Positions 1 through 7,813 of a stretch of 64,000 nucleotides of DNA are shown here, in pieces. The notes under the pieces were generated by a model. That model saw only the letters and a list, made by a program, of their open reading frames with translations. It made no database searches and was not told where the DNA came from. Positions within the stretch are counted from its first letter, which is position 1; each line of letters begins with the position of its first letter. This DNA is from Nonomuraea gerenzanensis (lineage in GTDB: Bacteria > Actinomycetota > Actinomycetes > Streptosporangiales > Streptosporangiaceae). The stretch lies in assembly GCF_020215645.1 (NCBI RefSeq), contig NZ_CP084058.1, positions 5,394,001 to 5,458,000 of the forward strand. The letters run 5' to 3'. Made by a program: the position numbers and the translations under genes.

Positions 1-2
1 GG

Positions 3-362
3 CTGGCCTTCACCTTCGCCCGGCCCTGCGACGTGCTGGAGGTCGTCGCCGACCGTCCCGTCCCGCCAGGACGCCGGCTGCTGGGCGTCGCGCACACCGC
101 CGGCGCCGGCGGGTGCGCCTTCCACCTGCTGTACGGGGACACCGTGGTGGGGAGCCTGGCCTTCGACGGGTTGCTGCCCGTCGTGCTCCAGCACGGCGGG
201 GCCGGGCTGCGCCTGGGCTACGACGCCGGGCTGCCCGTGTCGGAGCGGTACACCGTACCGGGCACCTGGAACGGCGGGCTCTTCTCCGTCCGCGTGCGGA
301 CGCCGGGCTTCGGCAAGCCCGACCCCCTGGCCGAGGTCCGGGCGGCGCTGCACTCGGACTGA
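3..362 (+). CDS. Probable arylsulfatase, C-terminal fragment (5' end outside window)
   Basis: The reading frame is already open at base 3 and stops at 360-362, so only the last 119 or so residues are present. The segment LGYDAGLPVSERY followed by VPGTWNGGLFSVRV resembles the C-terminal beta-sheet region of bacterial arylsulfatases, where a DxGxPVSxxY stretch is followed by FTGxI. The catalytic Cys/Ser and metal-site region lies outside the window, so activity cannot be judged. The next gene is convergent and ends 21 bp downstream. Confidence 0.6.
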   Translation: MAFTFARPCDVLEVVADRPVPPGRRLLGVAHTAGAGGCAFHLLYGDTVVGSLAFDGLLPVVLQHGGAGLRLGYDAGLPVSERYTVPGTWNGGLFSVRVRTPGFGKPDPLAEVRAALHSD

Positions 363-383
363 GCCGCGGCACGTGGCGCCGGG

Positions 384-1583
384 TCAGGCGTCCCAGGCGA
401 CCGGCAGGCTCTTGACGCCGTAGATGTCGGCGGCCTCCGGGCGCAGGGGGATCTGGTCGGCCGGTACGGCCAGGCGCAGCGTGGGGAAGCGGTCGAGCAG
501 GGCGGGCAGGGCGACGCGCAGCTCGACGCGGGCGAGCTGCTGGCCCAGGCACTGGTGGATGCCGTGGCTGAAGGCCAGGTGGCCGCCGTCCTGCCGGTGG
601 ATGTCGAGGGCGTGGGGGTCGGTGAAGCGGTCGGGGTCGCGGTTGGCAGTGTTGAGGGAGATGATGACCGTGGTGCCGGCCGTGATCGTGTGGCCGGCCA
701 GCTCGACGTCTTCGAGCGCGACCCGGAAGAACTGCTTGGCGACGGTCAGGTAGCGCAGCAGCTCTTCCACGGCCTGGTCGGTGAGTGACGGGTCGGTGCG
801 CAGGGCGGCGAGCTGATCGGGGTTCCGCAGCAGGGCGAAGGTGCCCAGCGCCAGCATGTTGGCGGTGGTGTCGAACCCGGCCGACAGCAGGATCAGGGCC
901 ATGCCCTGCAGCTCCTCGTCGGTCAGGTCGCTGTCGGTCAGGTCGCTGAGCACGTCGTCGGTGGGGTCGGCGCGCTTGGCGGCGACCAGCCCGGCGAGGT
1001 ACTGCTGGGTCGCGACGTAGGCGGCGCCCACCTCCTCGTCGCTGGCCTCGCCGCCGAGGAAGGTGTCGATGTTCTCCTGGAAGAAGCCGCGGTCCTCGTA
1101 CGGCACGCCCAGCAGCTCGCAGATCACGACGGCGGGGATGGGCTTGGCGAAGGCGGTCACCAGGTCGGCCGTCGGCCCGGCCTTCTCCATGGCGTCCAGG
1201 TGCTCGGCGGTGATCTGCTCGACCCGCTCGGTGAGCAGCCGCATCCGGCGGACGGTGAACTTGCCGACCAGCGGTTTGCGGTAGCGGCCGTGCTGCGGCT
1301 CGTCCATCAGCAGGAACTCACCGGGCGGTGCGGGAGGCACCTCGATGTCGCCGTAGTCGACGGTCGGGTGGTGCTTCATGAGCTCCCGGCGGGAGCTGAA
1401 GCGCGGGTCGGCCAGGATCGAGCGGGCCAGGTCGTAGCCGGTGACGATCCAGCCCTGGTGGCCGTCGGGGAAGGGGAAGCGGCTGATCGGGCCGTGCTCA
1501 CGCGCCTCGATCAGCTCCTTGGGCGGGTCGAAGGGGCAGCCGGGCTGACGGCTGGTGGGCATCGAGGGGAGGGTGTGGGTCAT
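384..1583 (-). CDS. Cytochrome P450
   Basis: This 399-residue soluble bacterial P450 has the I-helix AGFDTT motif at residues 235-240, the K-helix ExxR as EELLR at 273-277, and the haem loop FSHGIHQCLG with Cys345 as thiolate ligand. It would hydroxylate or epoxidise a small organic substrate using ferredoxin-delivered electrons, but no ferredoxin gene is adjacent. It starts 9 bp after the ABC permease gene and shares its direction, so it is probably the last gene of the PadR-DUF1048-DrrA-DrrB-P450 transcript. Oxidation of an exported compound is a reasonable guess; the substrate is unknown. Confidence 0.95.
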   Translation of the reverse strand: MTHTLPSMPTSRQPGCPFDPPKELIEAREHGPISRFPFPDGHQGWIVTGYDLARSILADPRFSSRRELMKHHPTVDYGDIEVPPAPPGEFLLMDEPQHGRYRKPLVGKFTVRRMRLLTERVEQITAEHLDAMEKAGPTADLVTAFAKPIPAVVICELLGVPYEDRGFFQENIDTFLGGEASDEEVGAAYVATQQYLAGLVAAKRADPTDDVLSDLTDSDLTDEELQGMALILLSAGFDTTANMLALGTFALLRNPDQLAALRTDPSLTDQAVEELLRYLTVAKQFFRVALEDVELAGHTITAGTTVIISLNTANRDPDRFTDPHALDIHRQDGGHLAFSHGIHQCLGQQLARVELRVALPALLDRFPTLRLAVPADQIPLRPEAADIYGVKSLPVAWDA

Positions 1584-1592
1584 GAGGGCTCC

Positions 1593-2357
1593 TCAGGAGA
1601 TCTTGCGGCGGTAGGTGTTCATGGCGAAGGCGTAGGCGACGACGAGGATGCCGGCGCACCAGCCCAGGGCGACCCAGATGTCGTTGCCGACCGGCTGCTC
1701 GGCGAACAGGGCGCGGATGGCGTTGACGATGGAGGTCACCGGCTGGTGGTCGGCGAAGACGCGCAGCGGGGTGGGCATGGTGTCGGTGGGCACGAAGGCG
1801 GAGCTGAGGAAGGGCAGGAAGATGAGCGGGTAGGAGAACGCGCTCGCCCCCTCCATGGTCTTGGCCGACAGGCCGGGGATGACGGCGATCCAGGTCAGCG
1901 CCAGGGTGAACAGGACCAGGATGCCCGCCACCGACAGCCACGCCAGCACTCCGGCCCCCGAGCGGAAGCCCATGAGCAGCGCCACGAGCATCACGACCAC
2001 GAGCGAGACCAGGTTGGCGACCAGCGAGGTCAGCACGTGCGCCCACAACACCGACGAGCGTGCGGTCGGCATCGACTGGAAGCGCTCGAAGATGCCGCCC
2101 TGCATGTCCATGAACAGCCGGTAGGCGGTGTAGGCGATGCCGGAGGCGACCGTGATGAGCAGGATGCCGGGCAGCATGTAGTTCACGTACGACGTGCCCG
2201 ACCCGGTGCTGATGGCGCCGCCGAACACGTAGACGAACATCAGCATCATGGCGATCGGCATGATCGCGGTCGTGATGATGGTGTCGGGGCTGCGGGTGAT
2301 GTGGCGCAGGGACCGCCCGAGCAGGACGGTGGTGTCGCCGAGGAAGTGCTTGCTCAT
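1593..2357 (-). CDS. ABC-2 type transporter permease (DrrB-like)
   Basis: This 254-residue integral membrane protein has about six hydrophobic segments and the ABC-2 permease layout of daunorubicin exporter DrrB, beginning with a short cytoplasmic N-terminus ending near SLRHITRSPDT. It is the membrane partner of the ATPase encoded immediately upstream (12 bp gap). Together they should form an exporter of a hydrophobic drug or antibiotic. The substrate cannot be read from the sequence; control by the PadR-type regulator of the same operon suggests induction by the compound itself. Confidence 0.93.
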   Translation of the reverse strand: MSKHFLGDTTVLLGRSLRHITRSPDTIITTAIMPIAMMLMFVYVFGGAISTGSGTSYVNYMLPGILLITVASGIAYTAYRLFMDMQGGIFERFQSMPTARSSVLWAHVLTSLVANLVSLVVVMLVALLMGFRSGAGVLAWLSVAGILVLFTLALTWIAVIPGLSAKTMEGASAFSYPLIFLPFLSSAFVPTDTMPTPLRVFADHQPVTSIVNAIRALFAEQPVGNDIWVALGWCAGILVVAYAFAMNTYRRKIS

Positions 2358-2369
2358 GATGGGGGTTCC

Positions 2370-3137
2370 TTAGGCTTTCGTGCCGACGAGGGAGAGGAAG
2401 ACGTCCTCGAGGGTGGGCTGCTTCTCGACGTACTCGACCTTGGCGGGCGGCAGCAGCCGCTTGAGCTCGTCCAGGGTGCCGTTGACGAGGATCCGGCCCT
2501 CGTGCAGGATCGCGATCCGGTCGGCGAGTTGCTCGGCCTCGTCCAGGTACTGGGTGGTGAGCAGCACCGTGGTGCCGCCCTGGGCGAGCTCGCGGACGGC
2601 CTGCCAGACCTCGATGCGGGCCTGCGGGTCCAGGCCGGTGGTGGGCTCGTCGAGGAAGATGACCGGCGGATCGCCGATCAGGCTCATCGCGATGTCCAGG
2701 CGGCGGCGCATGCCACCGGAGTAGGTGCCCACCTTGCGCCCGCCCGCCTCTGTCAGCGAGAAGCGGCGCAGGAGATCGTCGGCGACCTTGCCGGGGTCCT
2801 TGAGGTGGCGCAGGCGGGCGACCAGCACGAGGTTCTCGCGGCCGGTGAGGATCTCGTCCACGGCGGCGAACTGGCCGGTGAGGCTGATCGACTCGCGCAC
2901 GTCGGCGGCCCGGGTGGTGACGTCGTGGCCGTTCACGCGGGCGGTGCCGGCGTCCGGTCTGAGCAGGGTGGACAGGATCTTGATGGCGGTGGTCTTGCCG
3001 GCGCCGTTGGAGCCGAGCAGCGCGAAGATGCTGCCGCGCGTCACCTCGAAGTCCACGCCGCGCAGCACGTGCAGGTCCTTGTAGGACTTGTGCAGGCCGT
3101 GCACCTGGATCGCGGGGGCTTGCTGGGTCGTCGTCAC
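2370..3137 (-). CDS. ABC transporter ATP-binding protein (DrrA-like)
   Basis: This 255-residue nucleotide-binding subunit has Walker A GSNGAGKTT near residues 43-51, signature YSGGMRRRLD, and Walker B VIFLDEPTTGLDP followed by the switch His region. It is shorter than typical DrrA proteins (about 310-330 residues), so the C-terminal regulatory tail is reduced. The GTG start at 3137 overlaps the stop of the DUF1048 gene by 4 bp (GTGA), which indicates translational coupling. It pairs with the following permease as an exporter. Confidence 0.95.
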   Translation of the reverse strand: MTTTQQAPAIQVHGLHKSYKDLHVLRGVDFEVTRGSIFALLGSNGAGKTTAIKILSTLLRPDAGTARVNGHDVTTRAADVRESISLTGQFAAVDEILTGRENLVLVARLRHLKDPGKVADDLLRRFSLTEAGGRKVGTYSGGMRRRLDIAMSLIGDPPVIFLDEPTTGLDPQARIEVWQAVRELAQGGTTVLLTTQYLDEAEQLADRIAILHEGRILVNGTLDELKRLLPPAKVEYVEKQPTLEDVFLSLVGTKA

Positions 3138-3532
3138 TTCGTCCTGTCCTCTCCGGCGGCGCGCTCGACGGCGCTGGTGAAACGGTCGCGTTCGCGTCTG
3201 CGGTACTGACCGAGGGGGTAGTTGGCCATGAACGTCTCGACGAACTCGATGGGGTCGTCGCCGAAGACGGCGCGGATCGGGATCCCGTCGGCCGCGCTCT
3301 GCTCGAACAGGTCGGCCAGGTCCTCGTACATCGCCATCGCGCCGGCGCCGTCGGCGGGCCCGAAGTGCATCAGATACCGCTCCAGCGCCTCCACCGCGAT
3401 GCGATAGTTCTCAGGCAGCCCCTTGACGCGCGCCTTGTACTGCCGCCAGCGCTTCTTGTCCTCCAGCGGCCCGAGGACGAGCTCCAGGTACTGCAGGTAG
3501 CGGCTCTTGGACTCATTGGACTCCGCGGTCAA
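3134..3532 (-). CDS. DUF1048 family protein
   Basis: This 132-residue protein carries the DUF1048 pattern: SRYLQYLELVLGPLEDKKRW, a middle section with YEDLADLFEQSAADG, and IRAVFGDDPIEFVETFMANY. I chose the TTG start at 3532 because it overlaps the PadR stop codon (TTGA), the same coupling style as the next gene pair. DUF1048 proteins are commonly encoded beside PadR-family regulators and export genes, as here. Their biochemical role is not established; a co-regulator or partner of the PadR protein is inference. Confidence 0.85.
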   Translation of the reverse strand: MTAESNESKSRYLQYLELVLGPLEDKKRWRQYKARVKGLPENYRIAVEALERYLMHFGPADGAGAMAMYEDLADLFEQSAADGIPIRAVFGDDPIEFVETFMANYPLGQYRRRERDRFTSAVERAAGEDRTK

Positions 3533-3864
3533 GACTGCGGCCCTCCCTTGCGAAGTTGTTCGATGCGTTCGGCGAGGAAGCTCCAGGTCCGCCAGAACTC
3601 CTCCAGGTACTCGCGGCCCTGGGCGTTGAGTGAGTACACCTTGCGCGGCGGCCCCTTCTCCGACGGGACCTTCTCCACGTCGACCAGGCCACGCTGCTCG
3701 ACCCGGACCAGCAGCGCGTAGATGGTGCCTTCGGCGATGTCGGAGAAGCCCTGGTCGCGCAGCCAGGCTGTGATCTCGTAGCCGTAGGCGGGCCGAACGG
3801 CCAGGATCGCCAGGACGATGCCCTCCAGCGTGCCCTTCAGCATCTCCGTCACGAGCTTGCCCAT
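3529..3864 (-). CDS. PadR family transcriptional regulator
   Basis: This 111-residue protein has a PadR winged helix: LKGTLEGIVLAIL, then AYGYEITAWLRDQGF, then EGTIYALLVRVEQRGLV and the wing KGPPRKVYSLNAQGREYL. PadR proteins usually repress an adjacent drug-export operon and are released by the substrate. It is the first gene of the leftward operon. Two tandem 22-bp repeats begin 37 bp upstream of its start and are a natural autoregulatory operator. Confidence 0.94.
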   Translation of the reverse strand: MGKLVTEMLKGTLEGIVLAILAVRPAYGYEITAWLRDQGFSDIAEGTIYALLVRVEQRGLVDVEKVPSEKGPPRKVYSLNAQGREYLEEFWRTWSFLAERIEQLRKGGPQS

Positions 3865-3900
3865 GGAACACCCCCCTTCCAGCTACCTAGCGATGTTGAT

Positions 3901-3945
3901 TACCGGTACAAAGTAACACCGACTACCGGTACTTAGCAACACCGA
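3901..3945 (-). promoter_or_regulatory. Tandem 22-bp direct repeats, candidate PadR operator
   Basis: Two near-identical 22-bp units occupy 3901-3922 and 3924-3945, differing at about three bases. Each contains the palindrome TACCGGTA and ends in AACACCGA. They lie just upstream of the PadR start (3864) in the window's only strongly AT-containing stretch of this area. A 23-bp repeat spacing puts both copies on about the same face of the helix after two turns. Assignment to the PadR protein is inference from position. Confidence 0.6.
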
Positions 3946-4107
3946 ATAGAAGTAACGAGGGTCATCTCCCGCACGGTCGGCGAGCGGGCTCCGCGACGCT
4001 GCCGTGGTCCTTCGCGTGCGCAACCTTGATGAAGCCGATGGTTCCCGCTTGCCCTCCTCCGAGCAGGAGAAGCATCGATCCGAACAGTCCGAAGAGGGGG
4101 AGCACCC

Positions 4108-4293
4108 ATGGGACAGCACATCAAGGGACCGATGGTCCTGCGCATCTCCGAGGCCGAGATCGTCGAGAGCCAGCTCTCGGAGGACGACCTGAGGGCACTG
4201 AGCGACAAGGGCCAGGGATCCGCCAGCCCGGCCAGGATCAGATGTCCCGTCCTGTACTGCGCCGCCATGTACGACTCCGAGCAGCTGCGCTGA
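4108..4293 (+). CDS. Small peptide, candidate RiPP precursor
   Basis: This 61-residue open frame starts 7 bp after the strong ribosome site GAAGAGGGGGA. It has an acidic, leader-like middle (SEAEIVESQLSEDDLRALSD) followed by GQGSASP and a short C-terminal part with two cysteines, IRCPVLYCAAMYDSEQLR. It directly precedes the HExxH peptide-modifying enzyme gene (8 bp gap). That arrangement, an acidic leader plus a small Cys/Tyr/Met-containing tail, is typical of RiPP precursors. I know no named family for it. The alternative is a non-modified small regulatory protein. Confidence 0.6.
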   Translation: MGQHIKGPMVLRISEAEIVESQLSEDDLRALSDKGQGSASPARIRCPVLYCAAMYDSEQLR

Positions 4294-4301
4294 GACCTCC
4301 G

Positions 4302-5840
4302 TTGAACACCACACGGACCCACCTGCTGAACAGCGACGAGGCCCGCCGGGAGGCGGAGGAGATCCTCGCCGGCGACCGCCCGTTCGGCGACTGCGACTAC
4401 ATCCGTCAGCGCACCCGCATCCACTACCGCCACCGCCTGCTCCTGCTCAAGGAGCACTCCAAGGGCGCGCACCTGCTGTTCACCGCCCAGGAGGACACCT
4501 CCGACGGCCGGCACCATCAGGTGCTGGGCGATCCGGCGGTCCGGGTGGCGATCGACACCTGGCTGGGCGCCGTGCTGGGCGGGCGTGAGCTGCCCTGGCC
4601 CGAGGAGGAGCTGGACGCCGTCCTGGAGACCGCCGCCGCGCGGAGCGCTCGCGCGGACGTCCCGCCGCTGGCCGAGGGGGCGGCGGACCTGGTGAGACTG
4701 CACGAGGCCGCCTGGCCGTGGGTGTGGACGGAGCCCCGGGCGGAGGTTGATCCGCTGGGAGAGTTCTTCCGCCGCGTCTTCGCCGAGAGTCTTCCCGGGC
4801 TCACCCTGGCGAGCCCCGACGCGCCCGCGCGCGAGACGCTCCTCCGGGGAGCGGCACTGCTGCACGAGCTCTGTCCCAGGCTCGCGCGCAGCGCGCTGAG
4901 CCACGTGCATGTGATCGTCGTCGCGGGCAAGGAGTCGTCGCCCGGCTTCGCGTCGCTCACGCATCCGCGCATCCCCGGGGCGATGTTCCTGTCGACGGCC
5001 GTGCTGGGCGATGCGTGGCAGGCAGCCGAGTATCTCCTGCACGAGGCGATGCACGTCAAGTTCACCGATCTCGAGCACACCCACTCCCTGCTGGGCGAAC
5101 ACTACGACGCGGAGACCTCGCCGCTGATCCGCCCGCACTGGAACAGGGCCCGGCCCCAGGCGGACGACGGCTGGCCGATCGATCGTGCGCTCACCGTGAG
5201 CCACGTCTACACCAGCCTGGCGCTGTTCCACTCCACGGTGGCCGCACGGCACGCGGAGCTGGCCGACCGGTACGGCCCGATCACCGGAGCGGACCCCGCC
5301 AGGCAGGCAAGACGGTCCTTCGACCGGGCCCAGTACCTCATCCAGCGCCTCGGCGGCCGGACGGAGCAGCTCGGAACCGGTGGCCGGCTCTTCCTGCGCT
5401 GGCTGCACGGGATCAACCAGGCGTTCGACCCGTCACCCGCACCGGAGGGCACTTACGTGCACCTCGTGCTCGACCTCTACGAACGCGAAGCGGACACGAT
5501 CCGCAGAGCACTGACCAGGCCCGGAGCCCCACACGCCGATGAGGACGCCGCCTCGCTGCGCAGCGCCGCGAGGCACGAGATCGGCAGCTGCCTCGCCGTC
5601 CTCGCGGGAGAGCCGGCCGGTCGGAGCCGCGAGCTGCGGGACCAGGACGGAGTGCTCGCGGAGCTCGAATCCCGCCAGGCGTCCTTCCACGACAGCGCCG
5701 AGGCGTTCCTGCGGACCAGGGAGGTCGTGCTGCGGGCCCTGAGCCCCATGCCCGGCAGGCGGGAGGAGGCGTCGGCCGAGCTGGTCCGGGCGATGGTCGA
5801 GGAGTCGGGCCGCCGCCTGGGCGCCCTGCTCGAACGCTGA
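4302..5840 (+). CDS. HExxH-motif peptide-modifying enzyme (candidate alpha-KG-dependent peptide beta-hydroxylase)
   Basis: The 512-residue protein carries HEAMH at residues 247-251 within YLLHEAMHVKFTDLEHTHSLL, with further His residues after it (RPHWNR, SHVYTS). This matches the HExxH proteins found in RiPP clusters, some of which are annotated as 2-oxoglutarate/iron peptide beta-hydroxylases rather than proteases. I placed the start at TTG 4302, 8 bp after the small peptide gene, because the sequence looks coding from LNTTRTHLLNSDEARREAEE onward; the ribosome site is weak, which suggests translational coupling. It probably hydroxylates a residue in one of the cluster's two peptide candidates. 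Confidence 0.8.
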   Translation: MNTTRTHLLNSDEARREAEEILAGDRPFGDCDYIRQRTRIHYRHRLLLLKEHSKGAHLLFTAQEDTSDGRHHQVLGDPAVRVAIDTWLGAVLGGRELPWPEEELDAVLETAAARSARADVPPLAEGAADLVRLHEAAWPWVWTEPRAEVDPLGEFFRRVFAESLPGLTLASPDAPARETLLRGAALLHELCPRLARSALSHVHVIVVAGKESSPGFASLTHPRIPGAMFLSTAVLGDAWQAAEYLLHEAMHVKFTDLEHTHSLLGEHYDAETSPLIRPHWNRARPQADDGWPIDRALTVSHVYTSLALFHSTVAARHAELADRYGPITGADPARQARRSFDRAQYLIQRLGGRTEQLGTGGRLFLRWLHGINQAFDPSPAPEGTYVHLVLDLYEREADTIRRALTRPGAPHADEDAASLRSAARHEIGSCLAVLAGEPAGRSRELRDQDGVLAELESRQASFHDSAEAFLRTREVVLRALSPMPGRREEASAELVRAMVEESGRRLGALLER

Positions 5841-5849
5841 TCGCGGGGT

Positions 5850-5872
5850 GGCGGGGCCGCCGCGGCCCCGCC
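5850..5872 (+). terminator. GC hairpin between HExxH enzyme and lanthipeptide precursor genes
   Basis: A perfect 10-bp stem (5850-5859 with 5863-5872) and a 3-nt loop sit between the HExxH gene stop and the precursor start at 5907. There is no T-tract, so complete termination is unlikely. It may act as a partial terminator or protect the 5' end of a processed precursor message. Confidence 0.4.
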
Positions 5873-5906
5873 GCCCGGCAACCGCAGACGTCAAGGAGCG
5901 CAGGCG

Positions 5907-6488
5907 ATGCCTGACGAGGATGAGAGGGCACCGCGGAGTGCCGACAGATCACAGGACCCGATCGTGGACAGGCTCCGGCCCGATCCGGCGCGGGCTCCCG
6001 CGGCGGTCCTGCGCATGACCGGCTTTCTCGGCGACAGCGACCGGCCGGGCCACCGGCGGCTGTACTTCACGCGCGAGCTCGACTACTACGCGGAGTTCCG
6101 CACCGGCGACGTCGTCGACCTGGCCGCCGTCGGCCGCGAGGAGGAGCCGTTCCCCGGTGAGGAGGCCACCCGGGTTTCCCTGCGCCGCGACGCGATGGTG
6201 GAGTTCACCAGAACCCGGACGGCCCGCGCTCTCGACGAGTTCGACCTCGACGTCCGGATCGGCCGGCCGAGGAGCGGCGGGTGCGTCCCGGGCCTGACCG
6301 ACTCCCGCGAGCACGGCTGTCCCGAGCCGACAGCGGCGGGCGGCGGGGACTGCGTGACACCCGGCACCTGCGCGCCGACCTGCGAGACCTGCGTGACCAA
6401 CTGCGGATCCTGCTACGAGACCTGCCTCAGCCCCACCAACTGCGGAAGCTGCGTGACCTGCGATCCCTGGTGCGGTGACGACCGGTGA
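5907..6488 (+). CDS. FxLD-type lanthipeptide precursor fused to an extra N-terminal domain
   Basis: This 193-residue protein starts after AAGGAGCGCAGGCG. Residues 35-105 form a compact domain with GFLGDSDRPGHRRLYFTRELDYY, which resembles a small stand-alone domain I associate with actinobacterial peptide genes. Residues 110-117 read EFDLDVRI, the FxLD leader motif of class I FxLD lanthipeptides. After RSGG the core has 13 cysteines with many Ser/Thr in TC, SC and TNC pairs, ending CDPWCGDDR. LanC and LanB follow at once, the LanC start overlapping this stop by 4 bp. LanB would dehydrate Ser/Thr and LanC form the thioether rings. FxLD precursors are normally far shorter, so the fusion is unusual. 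Confidence 0.8.
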   Translation: MPDEDERAPRSADRSQDPIVDRLRPDPARAPAAVLRMTGFLGDSDRPGHRRLYFTRELDYYAEFRTGDVVDLAAVGREEEPFPGEEATRVSLRRDAMVEFTRTRTARALDEFDLDVRIGRPRSGGCVPGLTDSREHGCPEPTAAGGGDCVTPGTCAPTCETCVTNCGSCYETCLSPTNCGSCVTCDPWCGDDR

Positions 6489-7813
6489 GCGCGGTCACGT
6501 CCGAGCCGGCGCCGGGGTGTGACGCCGCCTGGCGCAGCGTGCTCGACCCCGGCCGCCAGGCGTCGGCCCTGCGTGTCGCCCGGGATGTCGCCGCGCGGGT
6601 GACCGACCCGGGACGCGTGGCGATGGCGCTCGCCGCGTCCGTCGAACAGACCCCCTCGCCGAGGACGCCGGCCCGCAAGCCGTACGCGGTGGCGGACGGC
6701 GACGCGGGCCTCGCGGTGACCTGTGCCTATCTGGACGCCTGCCTGCCCGGCGAAGGCTGGGACGCGGTGGGCCACGAGTTCCTCGCTGCGGCCGTGGCGG
6801 GCGCGGACTCGGCGCCGGTGGGCCTGTTCGGTGGGTTGAGCGGGCTGGCGTTCGCCACAGTGTCGCTCAGCCGGGACGGCGCGCGGTACCGGCGGTTGCT
6901 CGCCGCGCTGGACGACGCGCTGGCGCCCCGGGCGGCGGCGGTCGGCGCCCTGCTCAGCGGGATCGCCGAGCCGGGGCCCGTGAGCACGTTCGACCTGATC
7001 TCCGGAGCCGCAGGATTGGGCGCCTACCTGCTGACGCACGACCCGCACGGGCTTCTTCCGCGGATTCTCGGCGGGCTCGTGACGCTCGCCAGGCAGCAGG
7101 AGCCGCCCGCCTGGATGACGCCCTCCCACCTGCTGGGCGACCGGACGATGGCGCGACTCCACCCGCACGGAGTGCTCGACTGCGGTCTGGCCCACGGGAT
7201 CCCCGGCCCGCTCACCGTGTTGTCGCTCGCCCTGCGGGCGGGCGTCGAGGTGCCGGGCCAGGCGGAGGCCATCAGACGGATCAGCGACTGGCTGGTCCTC
7301 CACCGGGTCCGCGACGGCGGGGAAACGGGCTGGCCCGCGATCGTGGCGCTGACGAACGACGGCGGGGCCGGCCCGCCCGCCTCGTCCCGCACCGCGTGGT
7401 GCTACGGAACGCCCGGGGTCGCGCGCGCCCTGTGGCTGGCGGCACAGGCGCTGGACGACGAGGACCTGGGTGAGCTGGCGCTGCACGCCATGGACGCCGT
7501 CCTGCGCCGGCCGGTGCGGCTGCGCGGGATCGCCTCGCCGACGTTCTGCCACGGGGTCAGCGGCCTGCTGCACGTCGTGCTCCGTTTCGCCGACGACACC
7601 GGCCTGTTCCGGGAAGCAGTGGCCGGCCTCGTGGACGAGCTGCTCGCCGCCTACCAGCCGAATCGGCCGCTCGCGTACGCCTCGCTGGAGCCGGAGGGCC
7701 ACCGCGTGGACCGGGCCGGGATCCTGGACGGCGCGGCGGGCGTCGCCCTGGTGCTGCTGGCCGCCGCCACCGGCGTCGAACCGACCTGGGATCGGCTCTT
7801 CCTCCTCTCATGA
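6485..7813 (+). CDS. lanC: Lanthionine synthetase C family cyclase (LanC)
   Basis: This 442-residue protein shows the LanC alpha-toroid signatures: AHGIPGPL (residues near 237), AWCYGTPGVAR and TFCHGVSGLLH, giving the Cys, Cys and His zinc ligands. LanC activates cysteine thiols for Michael addition to the dehydro-residues made by LanB. GTG start 6485 overlaps the precursor stop (GTGA) and its own stop overlaps the LanB start (ATGA), so precursor, cyclase and dehydratase are translationally coupled. Confidence 0.93.
   Translation: MSAVTSEPAPGCDAAWRSVLDPGRQASALRVARDVAARVTDPGRVAMALAASVEQTPSPRTPARKPYAVADGDAGLAVTCAYLDACLPGEGWDAVGHEFLAAAVAGADSAPVGLFGGLSGLAFATVSLSRDGARYRRLLAALDDALAPRAAAVGALLSGIAEPGPVSTFDLISGAAGLGAYLLTHDPHGLLPRILGGLVTLARQQEPPAWMTPSHLLGDRTMARLHPHGVLDCGLAHGIPGPLTVLSLALRAGVEVPGQAEAIRRISDWLVLHRVRDGGETGWPAIVALTNDGGAGPPASSRTAWCYGTPGVARALWLAAQALDDEDLGELALHAMDAVLRRPVRLRGIASPTFCHGVSGLLHVVLRFADDTGLFREAVAGLVDELLAAYQPNRPLAYASLEPEGHRVDRAGILDGAAGVALVLLAAATGVEPTWDRLFLLS

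Noticed and set aside
5850-5872. Hairpin as a full transcription terminator splitting the RiPP cluster
   Set aside because: No T-tract follows and the downstream gene has no separate obvious promoter; a partial or processing role fits better.
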